Assembly: GCF_000494755.1 (NCBI RefSeq)
Contig: NC_022657.1
Coordinates: 4,192,001 to 4,256,000 of the forward strand
Source: Amorphoplanes friuliensis DSM 7358
GTDB taxonomy: Bacteria > Actinomycetota > Actinomycetes > Mycobacteriales > Micromonosporaceae
Direction of reading: 5' to 3'
Length of the DNA stretch: 64,000 nt
The translations under genes were made by a program, and so were the position numbers. Numbering within the stretch: position 1 is the first letter of the stretch; each line of letters begins with the position of its first letter. Shown here piece after piece: positions 8,877-16,818 of the stretch. The notes under the pieces were generated by a model. The model saw nothing but the letters and a program-made list of their open reading frames with translations. It had not been told where the DNA came from and ran no database searches.

Positions 8877-10129
8877 CATGCGGCGGCCTTGACCAGGGCG
8901 ACGGTCTGCTCGATGGTCGCGGCCCGGTCGGCGGAGAACGCATCGTCGATGATCACCAGTGGGTCGGCCGGGTAGACCAGCGCCGAGATGTGCAGGTGGC
9001 CACCGGGCACATCCGTCGCGCCGAGCGCCAGCCGCAGCCGGTTCGAGCGGTACATGCTCTCGTTGGACAGGTAGTTGCCGCCGCCACCGGACTGCGCCTG
9101 CGAACCGGGCGTCGGGCCGTTGGTGTGGCACCGCACCGCGGCCGGGTCCGGACGGGTGCCGGCGGGCCACTCGCACAGCCGCGGGTTCAGCGCCGTCGGC
9201 CACGGGCCGGTGCCCGCCGCGATCATCTTCTCGAAGGGCAGTGTCGTCTCGATGAACTCCGGCTGCGGATCCGGCTGCGGCCAGCGCGGCGCGGACGGGA
9301 CCGGCTCGGCCACACCCTCGTTGTTGTTGTCCGGCGAGCCGCCGCGCCAGGCGCCGGCCCACTGTTCGATGTTCATCAGACCGCGGTTCCCCTGGCTGAT
9401 CGTCATGATCAGGTCAGCGCGGTCGCGGGACCGGGCGGTCAGATGCGGCCCGAACGTGTCCTCGACGATGCCCGCGTCGAAACCGCTCCACGTCACGGGC
9501 AGCACCACGGCCTGCACCAGGACGTCACCGAACCGCAGACCGTCCAGCTGCAGCGCCGAGGCCCCCGACGGGTTCGAGCGCCGGATCTCACCGTTCAGCT
9601 GGTAGGGGTCGAACCCGCTCACCAGCACCCGCTTGACACCCCGGCCGAAGGTGGTCGACGAGACGCCGCGGGACGCGTACTCGAAGGTCTTGATCAGGCT
9701 TGCCCGCTCGGCGTCCGTGACCGGGAACGCCGGCTGCCACTGCCGCAGGTCCCGCGTGCCGAGCAGCCGGGTCCAGTAGAGCGGGCGGTCGTCGTAGCGC
9801 TCGATCGTCCCCTGCTGCACCTTGCCCTGCGCGCGCTGCACGGCCGTGCTCCACAGCTGCGCGCCGCGACGCTGCAGGAGCAGTTTTGCCGCGGCGACCG
9901 ACCGGGTCCGGCAGAGTGCTCCGCTCAGCCCTTCCGCGTACGCCGTGAAGCCGCCCGCCTCGACCAGCGTGTAAGGCACCCGTGTCCCGCCGGGGAGTGC
10001 CGGTGTCTCGATCCGGCTCTCCTCGTAGGTGATGGGAGCCGCGCGGTCGTAACAGCTGCCGGAGGCCGAGGCGGCCTGCGGGACGGCCAGCAGGGCCGCA
10101 CTGACGGCGAGCACCGTGAACAGACGCAT
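8876..10129 (-). CDS. Secreted pyroglutamyl-peptidase-I-like protein, catalytic Cys apparently Ser
   Basis: A 417-residue protein with a signal peptide (~1-26, cut near ASASGSC). ATG is preferred over a GTG 15 bases upstream because the AAGGCAGG ribosome site lies between them. The core resembles peptidase family C15: VSGFDPY...NPSG near 173 (family: GFEPF...NPS), GNRGLMNIEQWA with Glu255 (family catalytic Glu in ..IxvErvA), GNYLSNESMYR at ~351-361 and GHLHI with His378/His380. The family's GTxxCN becomes GNYLSN, placing Ser355 where the nucleophilic Cys is expected. A long insert separates Glu255 from Ser355. Activity is therefore uncertain. It lies 37 bases behind the B3/4 gene and may share its transcript. 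Confidence 0.72.
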   Translation of the reverse strand: MRLFTVLAVSAALLAVPQAASASGSCYDRAAPITYEESRIETPALPGGTRVPYTLVEAGGFTAYAEGLSGALCRTRSVAAAKLLLQRRGAQLWSTAVQRAQGKVQQGTIERYDDRPLYWTRLLGTRDLRQWQPAFPVTDAERASLIKTFEYASRGVSSTTFGRGVKRVLVSGFDPYQLNGEIRRSNPSGASALQLDGLRFGDVLVQAVVLPVTWSGFDAGIVEDTFGPHLTARSRDRADLIMTISQGNRGLMNIEQWAGAWRGGSPDNNNEGVAEPVPSAPRWPQPDPQPEFIETTLPFEKMIAAGTGPWPTALNPRLCEWPAGTRPDPAAVRCHTNGPTPGSQAQSGGGGNYLSNESMYRSNRLRLALGATDVPGGHLHISALVYPADPLVIIDDAFSADRAATIEQTVALVKAAA

Positions 10130-10166
10130 CGGACCTGCCTTCACCGGAGGGCATCGACGACGGTGA

Positions 10167-10844
10167 CTATATCGTGAATCGGGGCGCTTCCCGGGTGAGA
10201 ACGGACACCTGTGTGGTGCCCAGGGCGTCCGCCAGCGCGGCTGTCACGTGGCCGATGTCTTGAGCTGCGGTCTCGTGAAGTGCCTCGGTCACGATCAGCG
10301 CGGTGCGGGTGGTCGCGGAAACGGCGGACAGGCCGCTCTGGCGGTTGGTCCAGCGCCGGGCGTGGGCGTTGCCGGCCGTGTCGGCGAAGGTGATCTCGCC
10401 CGGCGCCGGATGCTCCTTCTCACCGCCAAAAGTCAGGTGGACCTCGTCGCCGACGGCGTGGCGGACCTCCAGATCCCCGTCGATCCGGTCCAGGTCGAGG
10501 GCGGCCACCGGGATCGCGTACGCCACGGAGATCGCGTTGCAGACGTCGACGAGCGGGTGGACGCGGGGCAGCTCGCCGTCGCGGCGCAGGCGCCGGAGCA
10601 GCGACTCGGACGCGCAGCGGTACTGCGTCGGCTTGAGGCCCAGCGCGCCGAAAGCCCGCCGCCACGCCTGGATCTCCGGGAACTGCCCCTCCGGGCCGGT
10701 TTCCAGACGCGACCGTCCGATCGCGACGAAGTGCTCGACCAGCGCCTCCGCTCGGGCAGGATCGAGGCCGGCGTCGGCTCGCAACGCACCGGCGCTGAGG
10801 GTCGGAAAGTCCCGCCAGACGTCGTCGTGATGGCCGAAGTTCAT
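10167..10844 (-). CDS. Solo B3/4 domain protein (PheRS beta B3/B4-like)
   Basis: A 225-residue cytosolic protein matching the stand-alone B3/4 family, named after the tRNA-editing module of the phenylalanyl-tRNA synthetase beta chain. Visible signs are the AWRRAFGALGLKPTQYRCASESLLRR stretch (~64-90), LPRVHPLVDVCNAISVAYAIPV (~93-115) and RRWTNRQSG (~165-173). The proposed role is deacylation or proofreading of wrongly charged tRNA or binding of an amino-acid-like ligand; not proven for this protein. ATG follows GGAGAG and overlaps the end of the EamA gene by 4 bases, so the two are translationally coupled. Confidence 0.8.
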   Translation of the reverse strand: MNFGHHDDVWRDFPTLSAGALRADAGLDPARAEALVEHFVAIGRSRLETGPEGQFPEIQAWRRAFGALGLKPTQYRCASESLLRRLRRDGELPRVHPLVDVCNAISVAYAIPVAALDLDRIDGDLEVRHAVGDEVHLTFGGEKEHPAPGEITFADTAGNAHARRWTNRQSGLSAVSATTRTALIVTEALHETAAQDIGHVTAALADALGTTQVSVLTREAPRFTI

Positions 10845-11791
10845 GCCCTCTCCCCAGCAGTGGACCCGACAAGTAGTGGAACCGGACCGCCCGTGATCGT
10901 CGCCGTTGGTCCGGGCCGATCAGGTGGCGTAGCGCGGAGCCCGATGGCGAGACCTGTTGCCACGACGGCGATGCCCAGCCAGACCGAGGCCTGCGGTGCG
11001 GGGCCGCCCAGCGCCACCCCGGTCAGGGCCGCCGCGATCGGCGCGATGCCGGTCAGCAGACCGGCCCGTGCCGCGCCGATCCCGGAGACACACGCGTACC
11101 AGAGGACAAACGCCACCGCCGTCACGGCGACGGCAAGGTAGGCGCCGGCCAGCAGGTCCGTGCCGGTCAGCCGGGTGATCGCGGACGGTCCCTCGTGCAG
11201 CGGGCCGAGCACCGCCAGCATCAGCGCCGCCAGCCAGGTCGTGTGCACCGACACGCCGACCGGGCCGTGGCGGCGCAGCACCGGCACGGCGAGCAGCGTG
11301 AACGCGGCCTCGCACCCGAACGCCACCGCCGCCCACGCCAGCCCGGCGCCGTCCGTACGCCCGAAGCCCTGCACGAGGGCCGCGCCGACGGTGACCACGG
11401 CCGCGCCGGCCAGGACGGACCGGCGAGGGCTGCGGCCTTCGAGGACCGGCCCGATCGCCGCGAGCAGCAGCGGCACGCCCGCGATGGCCACACCGATGAC
11501 GGCCGGCTCGGCATGTTTGGCCCCTTCGACCAGCGCGAGGTTGAAGACCACCAGTCCGGTGATCGCGATGCCGCCCAGCCACAGCCACTCGGCGCCGCGC
11601 GGGCGGACCAGCCGGAAGCGGACCAGCCGCGCGTAGACGACCAGCAGGAGGCACGCGAGGGCGTACCGGAGGGCCTGGGTGGTGAACAGGGGCGCGCCGG
11701 CGAGGAGGCCGGAGACGGCCACACTGCCGCCGACGCAGGTCATTGCCGCGGAACCGGCGGCCACGGTCAGGATTCGGGACACACAAAACAT
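10841..11791 (-). CDS. EamA (DMT superfamily) transporter
   Basis: A 316-residue membrane protein with about ten hydrophobic segments in two EamA halves. Typical features are LLAGAPLFTTQALRYALA in the first half and VLWYACVSGIGAARAGLLTGIAPIAAAL in the second. EamA proteins commonly export amino acids or other small metabolites. It is divergent from a MocR regulator and coupled to the B3/4 gene, so it is the likely target of that regulator. ATG is chosen to begin at the first membrane span; the frame stays open for 61 more codons upstream but runs antisense through the regulator. Confidence 0.85.
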   Translation of the reverse strand: MFCVSRILTVAAGSAAMTCVGGSVAVSGLLAGAPLFTTQALRYALACLLLVVYARLVRFRLVRPRGAEWLWLGGIAITGLVVFNLALVEGAKHAEPAVIGVAIAGVPLLLAAIGPVLEGRSPRRSVLAGAAVVTVGAALVQGFGRTDGAGLAWAAVAFGCEAAFTLLAVPVLRRHGPVGVSVHTTWLAALMLAVLGPLHEGPSAITRLTGTDLLAGAYLAVAVTAVAFVLWYACVSGIGAARAGLLTGIAPIAAALTGVALGGPAPQASVWLGIAVVATGLAIGLRATPPDRPGPTATITGGPVPLLVGSTAGERA

Positions 11792-11804
11792 GCTGGTCGG
11801 CGAT

Positions 11805-11849
11805 ATGGTCCTGCAGAAGGACCAATCCGGAGCCGTGGAGGTGGACCAA
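11805..11849. promoter_or_regulatory. Candidate MocR operator in the divergent promoter
   Basis: Two direct copies of GGACCAA (11819-11825 and 11843-11849, 24 bases apart) and an inverted GGTCC/GGACC pair (11807-11811 with 11819-11823) lie beside the EamA start. MocR/PdxR regulators often bind spaced direct repeats. If the regulator gene starts at ATG 11805, the repeats fall inside its first codons. Confidence 0.5.
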
Positions 11850-13232
11850 ATCGACTTTTTGGCACTACATCCGGCAGCGGCCCCGGCCAAGGGCGTCACC
11901 ACCTGGCTCGTCGACGAGCTGCGGGCCGCGATCACCTGCGGCAAACTCCCGGCCGGCTCGCGGCTGCCCGCCACCCGCGTCCTCGCCGTCGAGCTCGGCC
12001 TGTCACGCGGTGTGGTCGTCGAGGTCTACCAGCGGCTCACCGACGAAGGGCTGCTCAGCGGGCGTACCGGGGCCGGCACGGTGGTGACCGCGCTGGCACC
12101 GAAGCCGCGGCAGGAGTCGCGCACCCGGGAGACCTCCGGGATGCGGTTGCCGCTACCGCCGTCACCGGACATCGACCTGGACCTGTCCCCGGGCGTACCG
12201 GATCTCTCGGCCTTTCCGCGGGCAGCCTGGCTGCGCGCCGAGCGGCAGGTGCTCGCCTCCGCGAGCAACGCCGACCTGGGTTACGGCGACCCGCGCGGCA
12301 ACCCGCAGCTGCGCGCGGGCCTCGCGAGCTGGCTCGGCCGCACCCGCGGTGTCCAGGCGAGCGCCGACGACCTCATCGTCACCAGCGGCGTCGCCCAGGC
12401 CCTGGCCCTGCTGTCGCAGACCCTGCGGTCCCACGGCGTCACCGACGTCGCGGTCGAGGACCCGGGCTCGCGCGGCACCCGCGACGAGCTCGCCCACTGG
12501 GGTCTGCGGCCGGTCCCGGTCCCCGTCGACGACCAGGGGGTACGCGTCGACGCGCTCGACGCCACCGGCCTGGAGACCGTCCTGCTCACCCCGGCCCACC
12601 AGTTCCCGACCGGCGTGGTGCTGAGCCCGGCCCGCCGCCGCCTCCTGCTGGACCGCCCCGGCCTGATCATCGAGGACGACTACGACGCCGAGCACCGCTA
12701 CGACCGCGCCCCGGTCGCCGCCCTGCAAGCCTCGGCCCCGGACCGCGTCGCGTACGCCGGCAGCGTCTCGAAGTCCCTCGCCCCGGGCATGCGCCTCGGC
12801 TGGCTGATCGCCCCCCGCCGCCTCCACGCCGACCTGGTCACCGCCAAACACGCCAGCGACCTCGGCAACCCCGCCCTGCCCCAACTGATCTTCGCCCGCC
12901 TCCTGGCCACCGGCGACTACGAACGCCACCTCCGCACGGTCCGCCGCCGCCAGCGCACCCGCCGCGACGCCCTGCTCCTCGGCCTCCGCGAACACCTGCC
13001 CCGCGCCCGCGTCGAAGGCGTCGCCGCCGGCCTCCACCTCCTGATCACCCTCCCGGGCCGCGCCGACGATTTGGCCCTGGCCGCCCGCATCGAAGGGGCG
13101 GGCGTCCGCGTGCACCCGCTCTCCTGGCACCGCCAGCTCCCCGGCCCACCGGGCCTGGTCATCGGCTACGCCGCCCTCCCACCCGACCGCCTCCAGGAAG
13201 CCGCCCGCCGCATCGGCCGCGTCCTCCGCTGA
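11805..13232 (+). CDS. MocR/PdxR-type regulator (GntR HTH fused to aminotransferase fold)
   Basis: About 475 residues. An N-terminal winged helix (LPATRVLAVELGLSRGVVVEVYQRL, ~59-83) is followed by a linker and a fold-type-I aminotransferase domain. The PLP lysine lies in SVSKSLAPGMR (near Lys323) and the DDYDAEHRYD aspartate motif is present. Such proteins sense PLP or an amino-acid-derived ligand and rarely have enzyme activity. The start is uncertain: ATG 11805, GTG 11835 and GTG 11841 are all in frame; the HTH family normally begins near DFLALHP, which fits the last. Divergent from the EamA-B3/4 pair, which it probably controls. Confidence 0.85.
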   Translation: MVLQKDQSGAVEVDQIDFLALHPAAAPAKGVTTWLVDELRAAITCGKLPAGSRLPATRVLAVELGLSRGVVVEVYQRLTDEGLLSGRTGAGTVVTALAPKPRQESRTRETSGMRLPLPPSPDIDLDLSPGVPDLSAFPRAAWLRAERQVLASASNADLGYGDPRGNPQLRAGLASWLGRTRGVQASADDLIVTSGVAQALALLSQTLRSHGVTDVAVEDPGSRGTRDELAHWGLRPVPVPVDDQGVRVDALDATGLETVLLTPAHQFPTGVVLSPARRRLLLDRPGLIIEDDYDAEHRYDRAPVAALQASAPDRVAYAGSVSKSLAPGMRLGWLIAPRRLHADLVTAKHASDLGNPALPQLIFARLLATGDYERHLRTVRRRQRTRRDALLLGLREHLPRARVEGVAAGLHLLITLPGRADDLALAARIEGAGVRVHPLSWHRQLPGPPGLVIGYAALPPDRLQEAARRIGRVLR

Positions 13233-13242
13233 CCCCACCCGC

Positions 13243-14175
13243 TCACCCGGTACGAAGGTCACTCAAGGACCGTGCGAGTGCAGGCGACAGGCCGCCGGCG
13301 CCGGACAGAAGCGATGTCATCGCGCCACTGTTGCTCTTCATGCAGGCGATGACTTCTTCCCGGCCGGTGAAATCGGGCCCAAAGACAACCCGGCCGCTGT
13401 CGTGATCCGCGCTCCAGAAATAGCCGGCCCCGTCGACAGGTGTGAGAGGTGTGGCCACGACGGCCGTTCCTGCATCCAGCCGCGCGCCGTCCCTGCCGAG
13501 TGCCAACTCGAACCGGATCCGGTACAGGTGAACCGTGGTCGGGGACAACGGTTCCGGGGAACCGAACCGCAGGGTGAAGCGGTCAGCTTCGTCCGAAGCT
13601 TGGTGCTGACTCACAGGCACCTGCAGTTCGGCGCCGTCGGCCGGCCGAAGAGGCATGAGGACGTCGTACTCCGCGGAAACGGCCACCGGCATGCCCTCCG
13701 CAGCGCACTGCTCGATGACTGCCGAATCCTCGATCTTCATGATGACTCGAGTGATCACGGCCCGGTGCGTGCCGGGATTGTGCACCGTGAACTCTGCCGA
13801 AGGCAGCGTGAATTCCGGCTCGCCGCCGACTGTTCCGCCGCTGCGTAGCGGATCTCGGAGCACCAGGTCGAGGACACGAAGATCCGGCGTGGCCGCCGAG
13901 GACGGAGTTGGCGTTACCGAGACTTCGGCGGTGTGCACATCAGCGGGCGGAGGGTCACCGTTCATGACCATGTCGCGCCAGTCGGGCACAGCGGCGAGTA
14001 CCCCCACGCCCAGTGCGGCGAACGTGGTCAGGGCGACCATTCCGGAAAGTCCCGGGCGTTGTTCGAGCCGTTGCAGCAGACCGCCAGGGTGGGGGATTTC
14101 GGTCGGCGAGCAGTCCTCCGTCGACTGCTTCCGCTCTGCGTCGTGCTCTGCTGCCTGCACCGCACTCCCGCCCAT
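13243..14175 (-). CDS. Uncharacterised single-span membrane protein
   Basis: About 310 residues, not recognised. A charged ~45-residue N-terminus with GGLLQRLEQRPG is followed by one hydrophobic helix (~45-67, GMVALTTFAALGVGVLAAV). Next comes a Pro/Thr/Ser linker and an extracytoplasmic domain rich in beta-type sequence (~100-310) with two isolated cysteines, in EQCAAEG and IACMKS. An upstream TTG at 14196 is also possible. It stands alone, ending 10 bases from the MocR stop. Codon choice looks less GC-extreme than the neighbours, by eye. Confidence 0.6.
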   Translation of the reverse strand: MGGSAVQAAEHDAERKQSTEDCSPTEIPHPGGLLQRLEQRPGLSGMVALTTFAALGVGVLAAVPDWRDMVMNGDPPPADVHTAEVSVTPTPSSAATPDLRVLDLVLRDPLRSGGTVGGEPEFTLPSAEFTVHNPGTHRAVITRVIMKIEDSAVIEQCAAEGMPVAVSAEYDVLMPLRPADGAELQVPVSQHQASDEADRFTLRFGSPEPLSPTTVHLYRIRFELALGRDGARLDAGTAVVATPLTPVDGAGYFWSADHDSGRVVFGPDFTGREEVIACMKSNSGAMTSLLSGAGGLSPALARSLSDLRTG

Positions 14176-14227
14176 GTAGCTCTGCCCGAAGATCAACGAG
14201 GATCACGGCGGGTGAGTGACGGGCCGG

Positions 14228-14536
14228 TCAGGTGGGGTCTTCGAAGCCTGGTTGGAAGCGCGGGTGGGGGTCGCCGTGTTCGGCCCAGATGCGGGCGCCG
14301 GTGATCTCGATGGCGGGGACGGCGGGGAACAGGGTGCCGGGGTCGGCCAGGCCGGCGAGTGAGTTGAGGAGGTCCGCGCCGAGTTCCGCGGACGCGGTCT
14401 CCAGGTCGTCCTCCTCGGTGGCCCAGTCGATGTCGCTGTCGCGGAGCTGTTGGACGGCCAGGCCGGTGACGGCGGCGGGGTCGTGGACGGTGACGGTCAC
14501 CCGGCAGTAGACCTGCACGGTCAAGGGCTGATTCAC
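14228..14536 (-). CDS. Small uncharacterised protein, last gene of the signalling operon
   Basis: A 102-residue acidic protein, not recognised. GTG overlaps the stop of the preceding gene by 4 bases (GTGA), which is the main reason to place the start here. The chain begins with a beta-type stretch (LTVQVYCRVTVTVHD), then a helical acidic region, and ends with a Pro/His/Phe tail. The repeated pairing with the preceding gene suggests that the two products act together, but nothing in the sequence shows how. Confidence 0.55.
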   Translation of the reverse strand: MNQPLTVQVYCRVTVTVHDPAAVTGLAVQQLRDSDIDWATEEDDLETASAELGADLLNSLAGLADPGTLFPAVPAIEITGARIWAEHGDPHPRFQPGFEDPT

Positions 14537-14910
14537 GGTTGCAGCATGGCGTAGCGGGTGCGGGTGCCGAAGGTGCGGTCCTCCAGCTCCAGCCAGGACA
14601 GCTGGGGGATGCGCGGGGACAGGTCGGCGAAGAGGTGCCGGGCGACCAGCTCGAACGTCGGGCGGAACGGGAAGCGGGTCGTCCACGGGCCGTCGGTGAG
14701 GCGGGCCGCCCAGGTGTCGAGGAGTTCGGCGACCGCGTCCGTGTCGAGGAACCAGCCCTGGTCGGTCAGTTGGTCGTCGTCGAAGGTGACGGCCACGCGC
14801 AGGGTCACGTCGATGGTGGACGTGGGCGGCAGGGCCCGGCGCCGGCGGACAGGGGAGGGCAGACCCTGCTGGGCCTGGAAGTCGCGGGAGACCTCGACCA
14901 GATAAGACAC
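14533..14910 (-). CDS. Small protein, possibly a degenerate 6-pyruvoyl-tetrahydropterin-synthase fold
   Basis: A 125-residue protein starting at GTG, 4 bases after the GerM lipoprotein gene. The pattern of a central WFLDTDAVAELLDTW helix, PTFELVARHLFADL (~86-99; compare PTxENLAxxi) and LSWLELEDRTFGTRTRY near the end (compare vxvxEtxtxxaxY) resembles the tunnelling-fold PTPS/QueD family. The zinc-binding and catalytic histidines of that family are not visible, so it would not be an ordinary enzyme. The resemblance is by eye and weak. It may instead be an unrelated small partner of the two-component system. Confidence 0.55.
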   Translation of the reverse strand: MSYLVEVSRDFQAQQGLPSPVRRRRALPPTSTIDVTLRVAVTFDDDQLTDQGWFLDTDAVAELLDTWAARLTDGPWTTRFPFRPTFELVARHLFADLSPRIPQLSWLELEDRTFGTRTRYAMLQP

Positions 14911-14914
14911 GCGC

Positions 14915-15469
14915 TCAGTCCAGCAGACTGCTGTAGTCCGCGATCGTCAGTGGTCCCTCGGCGAGTCGGCCGTCGGCGCGGGGGACACCGACCGGGCTGC
15001 CGTCCTCGGACACGAAGGACACCGTGCCGACGTCGGGGAGGCTGGTCAGGGTGCAGACGATCTGGGCGTACCCGAGGGCTTCGTCCGTGCGGACGCCCTG
15101 GTCCTGGCGGTCGCCGAGGACGATGGTGGCCCGGCGGTCGCCGAGGCGCAGGTCCTGGACCGTGGTGGTGGTGAGGGCGCTGCTCAGGCCTTCCTCGCTC
15201 TCCTCGGCGGTCGGGCCGGCCAGCAGGTCGTCGAGTTGTTCGCGGGGGCTCAGGGGCGCGGGGACGCGGCGGGGGACGCGGACCAGGCGGTCGTCGCGGA
15301 CCAGGTAGAGCCGGATCAGGGCGGTGCCGCCCACGTCCGGGGGTGGGCCGCCGGAGGCGTTGACACGGCCGGGTGACTCGATCGACCGGGGCGTGTCCTC
15401 GGCCGGTACGCCGCAACCAGCCGGTCCGAGCGCCGCCACCAGCAGGACCGCGAGCAGCCGGCGCCTCAT
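14915..15469 (-). CDS. GerM-domain lipoprotein in a two-component operon
   Basis: A 184-residue lipoprotein: MRRRLLAVLLVAAL signal, then the lipobox PAGC. The body matches the GerM/sporulation-type module (ALIRLYLVRDDRLVRVPR, REQLDDLLAGPTAEE, TALTTTTVQDLRL and a closing GSPVGVPRADG segment). Its ATG overlaps the kinase stop (ATGA). A lipoprotein with a GerM-type domain behind a response regulator and kinase recalls MtrAB-LpqB of actinobacteria, where the lipoprotein tunes the sensor kinase. It lacks the extra C-terminal domain of full-length LpqB, being about a third as long. Confidence 0.8.
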   Translation of the reverse strand: MRRRLLAVLLVAALGPAGCGVPAEDTPRSIESPGRVNASGGPPPDVGGTALIRLYLVRDDRLVRVPRRVPAPLSPREQLDDLLAGPTAEESEEGLSSALTTTTVQDLRLGDRRATIVLGDRQDQGVRTDEALGYAQIVCTLTSLPDVGTVSFVSEDGSPVGVPRADGRLAEGPLTIADYSSLLD

Positions 15470-16818
15470 GAGCGGCACCCCGGCAGCTCGACCAGGAACC
15501 GTGCGCCGCCGCCCGGGCGGTCCTGGACGGCCGCCGTGCCGCCGTGGGCCGCGGCGTGCTGGGCGACCAGGGCGAGGCCGAGGCCGGCGCCGCCCGAGTC
15601 GGCGCGGGCGCCCGCCGAGCGGCCGCGGACGAAGCGGTCGAAGATCACGGGTTTGTCCTCGGGGCTGACACCCGGGCCCTCGTCGTCGACCTCGATCCGG
15701 CCCACGTCACCGTCGAGGCGCAGATGGACGGCGATGGCACCGCCGCCGTAGGCCTGGGCGTTGTCGAGCAGGTTGCCCAGGAGCTGGCCGACCCGGCGGC
15801 GGTCGACACACCAGGCGGCGTCGCCGGTGGCCTCCACGATGGTGTCGGGCACACGGCGGTCGCGGCAGATCTGGCGGGCGAGGTCGGCCACGTCGGTGCC
15901 GGTGCGGGCGGCCGGGCGGTCGCCGCGGGACAGCTCGAGGAGGTCGTTGACGAGCTGCTGGAAGCGGGCGATCTCGTCGGTGACCAGGCCCGCGGCGGTC
16001 GCGGTCCGCTCGTCGAGGTGCTCGCGGCGGCGTTCGAGGACACTCGCGGCGGCGGCGAGGGTCTGCAGCGGCGACCGCAGCTCGTGGCTGACGTCGGCGG
16101 CGAAGCGGCGGTCGCGTTCGAGGCGGGCGGAGAGCTCGTCGACCATGTGGTTGAAGGACGTGGTGAGCCGGGACAGGTCCGGTTCGGCCGCCGGGTCGAG
16201 CCGGTACTTCGAGGCGCCGCCGGCGATCTCCTGCGCGGCGTCGGCGACACGGGTCAGCGGGCGCAGGACGTAGCGGCTCGCGTACCAGCCGAGGAGTGCG
16301 CCGAGGGCGGCCGTGCCCACGGCGACCAGGGTCAGGACGACGGTGAGGACTCCGAGCGTGTGCTCGAGCTCCTGCAGCGAGTCGACCTCGTAGAAGACGT
16401 CGTTGTCGCCGAGCGGCAGGGCGACCACCAGGCTGGCGTGGCCGTCGACGCGGACGCGCTGGACCGAGGGTGTCCCGGCGGCGGCCTGGCGCTGCAGCAG
16501 CGGGGGGATCGCGTCGGTCACGCCCACGTCGGCCTTGGAGCTGAACCACTGGCCGTCGCGCTGCAGGACCGCGCGCCTGTTCTCGCCCGTGTCCAGGGTC
16601 CGCAGCACCGCGGAGACGTCCGGCCGGGTCGTCGAGCCGAGCCCGGAGCGCACCACGGACGCGTCGAAGTAGGCCGCCCGCACGGCGGTCCGCTCCCGCT
16701 CACCGAGCAGCGACTTCCGGGCCACCTGGTACGTCGCGAGGGCCATCGTCGCCGACAGGGCGAGGGCGCCGGCGGCAAAACCGGCGATGACGCGGACCCG
16801 CAGACCGGCGCGTCTCAT
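15466..16818 (-). CDS. Membrane sensor histidine kinase
   Basis: A 450-residue kinase. A first span (~11-29), an extracytoplasmic sensor region of ~120 residues and a second span (~153-180) precede a HAMP domain. The H-box is FAADVSHELRSPL, the N-box NLLDNAQAYG, the G1 box DDEGPGV, the F-box FDRFVRG and the G2 box GGAGLGLAL. All key residues are intact. ATG overlaps the response regulator stop by 4 bases, and its own stop overlaps the GerM lipoprotein start. Layout resembles MtrB-type kinases. The signal is unknown. Confidence 0.92.
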   Translation of the reverse strand: MRRAGLRVRVIAGFAAGALALSATMALATYQVARKSLLGERERTAVRAAYFDASVVRSGLGSTTRPDVSAVLRTLDTGENRRAVLQRDGQWFSSKADVGVTDAIPPLLQRQAAAGTPSVQRVRVDGHASLVVALPLGDNDVFYEVDSLQELEHTLGVLTVVLTLVAVGTAALGALLGWYASRYVLRPLTRVADAAQEIAGGASKYRLDPAAEPDLSRLTTSFNHMVDELSARLERDRRFAADVSHELRSPLQTLAAAASVLERRREHLDERTATAAGLVTDEIARFQQLVNDLLELSRGDRPAARTGTDVADLARQICRDRRVPDTIVEATGDAAWCVDRRRVGQLLGNLLDNAQAYGGGAIAVHLRLDGDVGRIEVDDEGPGVSPEDKPVIFDRFVRGRSAGARADSGGAGLGLALVAQHAAAHGGTAAVQDRPGGGARFLVELPGCRS

